Assembly: GCA_038248505.1 (NCBI GenBank)
Contig: JBBRXJ010000002.1
Coordinates: 1 to 64,000, forward strand
DNA: 64,000 nt
Reading direction: 5' to 3'
Origin: JBBRXJ01 sp038248505
Lineage (GTDB): Bacteria > Bacteroidota > Bacteroidia > Bacteroidales > JBBRXJ01
The translations under genes and the position numbers were made by a program. Every line of letters starts with the position of its first letter. The stretch's first letter is position 1. Below are positions 62,942-64,000 of this stretch, in pieces. Under the pieces are notes generated by a model. It was not told the origin of the DNA, did not search any database, and saw only the letters and a program-made list of their open reading frames with translations.

Positions 62942-64000
62942 TAGTTTTGGTTAAGCTTCAAACGGAATGCAACAAGAGCTGCTACAAAAATAACAAAACT
63001 CATTAAATAAACGACAAAGTAAACAATATTCATGGTATCTATTTTAGTAATCTTACTGATTATCAAAACAACAATAACGATAGCCAAAGTAATATAGGTC
63101 ATTGATTTTCTGAATACATCTCGAATGTTTGATTGATCGGCCAAAATAGGTTGAATTAATATTAATGAAACAGCTTGTAGTATAAATGGAATTATAAGAA
63201 TTTTTAAAATGTGTGTTGAAATTAAAACATCTGCCATTTTAAAAGCACCACGACAAAAAAGAAGTCGAATAATATCTTGTCCGAAATAATACATTAGTAT
63301 AGCAGCTAAAAACGATATAGCAATAACTAAAAAAAGTGTACGCATAAATGGCTTTAAACTAAAACCCACTGCCGATCGTTGTAATATTACAGTACCAAAA
63401 CTTCGCACTATAGTTGTAATTATTATGCTAAAAACAATCGTAACATAGTTAAAATGAGTTATTTGCATTTCATTATTAAAACTTAACAATAATTTTGCAA
63501 CAAGTATAATTACAACATAAAAATTGGCTGCGGCAATGGTATATAAACTAAAGTCTTTAAATGACATTCCAACTACTTCATCATTGCTAACCGATTTTGA
63601 AATATTCTCATGTCTCCATGCTTTAAAATATTGAAATGCTATACTAAAGAACCGCGAAAAAGCGAGTCCAATTATTCCAAAAAAAGTTGATAGAGGCCAT
63701 ACTAAAAGAGCAGAAAATGATGAATATATTATTGACCCTTTAGCATAATTAAAATAGTCGCCCTTGGCTTGCCAAAGCATTAAACCAATAGAATTAAATA
63801 TATAAACGCCAACAGTAAAGCTTAATATAGTTGCTAATAATAGCCATCCACCAGAAATATTACTAAAAAGTGCAAATAAAGAAATGACAATAAAATTTAG
63901 GGCTACAAAAAATAATGCAAATCGGATTGCATCCTTTCGGACTTTGTGTAATGAAATATCCGGCTTAATTTTAAATAATCGTGCAAAACGAGGAACTATA
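62941..64000 (-). CDS. Polysaccharide flippase (Wzx/MATE-like), N-terminus outside the window
   Basis: The frame is open from the stop at 62941 to the last base, so at least 352 residues belong to it; the ATG at 63780 is internal. The added part begins VPRFARLFKIKPD and contains helices such as AIRFALFFVALNFIVISLF. Multiple helices and the pairs at KGDYFNYAKGSIIYSSFS fit the polysaccharide-export flippases that turn lipid-linked units to the periplasm. It is the first visible gene of the minus-strand operon. Confidence 0.85.
   Translation of the reverse strand, partial: IVPRFARLFKIKPDISLHKVRKDAIRFALFFVALNFIVISLFALFSNISGGWLLLATILSFTVGVYIFNSIGLMLWQAKGDYFNYAKGSIIYSSFSALLVWPLSTFFGIIGLAFSRFFSIAFQYFKAWRHENISKSVSNDEVVGMSFKDFSLYTIAAANFYVVIILVAKLLLSFNNEMQITHFNYVTIVFSIIITTIVRSFGTVILQRSAVGFSLKPFMRTLFLVIAISFLAAILMYYFGQDIIRLLFCRGAFKMADVLISTHILKILIIPFILQAVSLILIQPILADQSNIRDVFRKSMTYITLAIVIVVLIISKITKIDTMNIVYFVVYLMSFVIFVAALVAFRLKLNQN

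Noticed and set aside
1..64000. CRISPR array, prophage, integrase or replication origin
   Set aside because: No spaced identical repeats, phage structural genes, integrase or DnaA-box cluster could be seen in the window.

Overview
The window is a 64 kb piece of an AT-rich chromosome from the phylum Bacteroidota, probably an anaerobe or facultative anaerobe near the Bacteroidales/Marinilabiliales. The signs are promoters of the TTTG / TAnnTTTG type, an ECF sigma / FecR / TonB-receptor / DUF4249 locus, the Bacteroidota form of the dcw cluster (mraZ to ftsZ without murF or ddl), MraY and Rho with Bacteroidota-type insertions, a probable glycine-lipid acyltransferase pair, and a single-chain pyruvate:ferredoxin oxidoreductase. 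The species cannot be fixed from sequence alone.

Layout. 1-165 is the tail of an IS1595-type transposase. 305-2337 (minus) encodes a biotin carrier and a biotin carboxylase with no carboxyltransferase beside them. tRNA-His and its terminator follow, then a 600-base gap with a GC-rich island. 3353-4080 holds two tandem paralogous proteins of 63-70 residues. Each is preceded by GGTGAT-n4-ATCACC-type palindromes at the same distance (40.5 bp) from a TAnnTTT-type -7 box. This is the most original feature of the window. 4150-10592 (plus) is a complete cell-surface signalling and uptake locus: sigma factor, anti-sigma factor, STN-type TonB receptor, DUF4249 lipoprotein and an unrecognised lipoprotein. 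11025-17705 carries a large AsmA-family protein and two convergent GT-C-type membrane proteins. One of these has the WDD, HPxHxE and TPR architecture of eukaryotic TMTC O-mannosyltransferases.

18055-33278 (minus) is the dcw cluster: mraZ, rsmH, ftsL, ftsI, murE, mraY, murD, ftsW, murG, murC, ftsQ, ftsA, ftsZ. Most of its genes overlap or nearly touch. It is preceded by a four-unit, 10-bp-phased MraZ operator and closed by a terminator. 33500-35340 (plus) is an acyltransferase pair resembling GlsA/GlsB. 35333-45613 carries dprA, an ExbB/ExbD energy-transducing operon, tRNA-Ser, tatD, trkA, comEC, a dihydroorotate-dehydrogenase-like gene, def and ruvX. nifJ, rho and tRNA-Gln follow.

51324-64000 is a surface-polysaccharide locus. 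It has a CapD-type sugar dehydratase, a Wzz-like chain-length protein, two O-antigen ligase/polymerase-type proteins, an aminotransferase, a split transketolase, a TylF-type methyltransferase, an initiating sugar transferase, another methyltransferase, a GT4 glycosyltransferase and a flippase cut by the window end. Except for wzz these genes lie on the minus strand, and ten of them are tightly packed. Together they can make nucleotide sugars, start the lipid-linked unit, extend it, flip it and polymerise or ligate it.

Five start codons were moved or extended relative to the longest ORF (murG, ruvX, comEC, the 59.7-kb methyltransferase and the flippase). TTG starts are inferred for the sigma factor, the TonB receptor, ruvX and the CapD-like gene.
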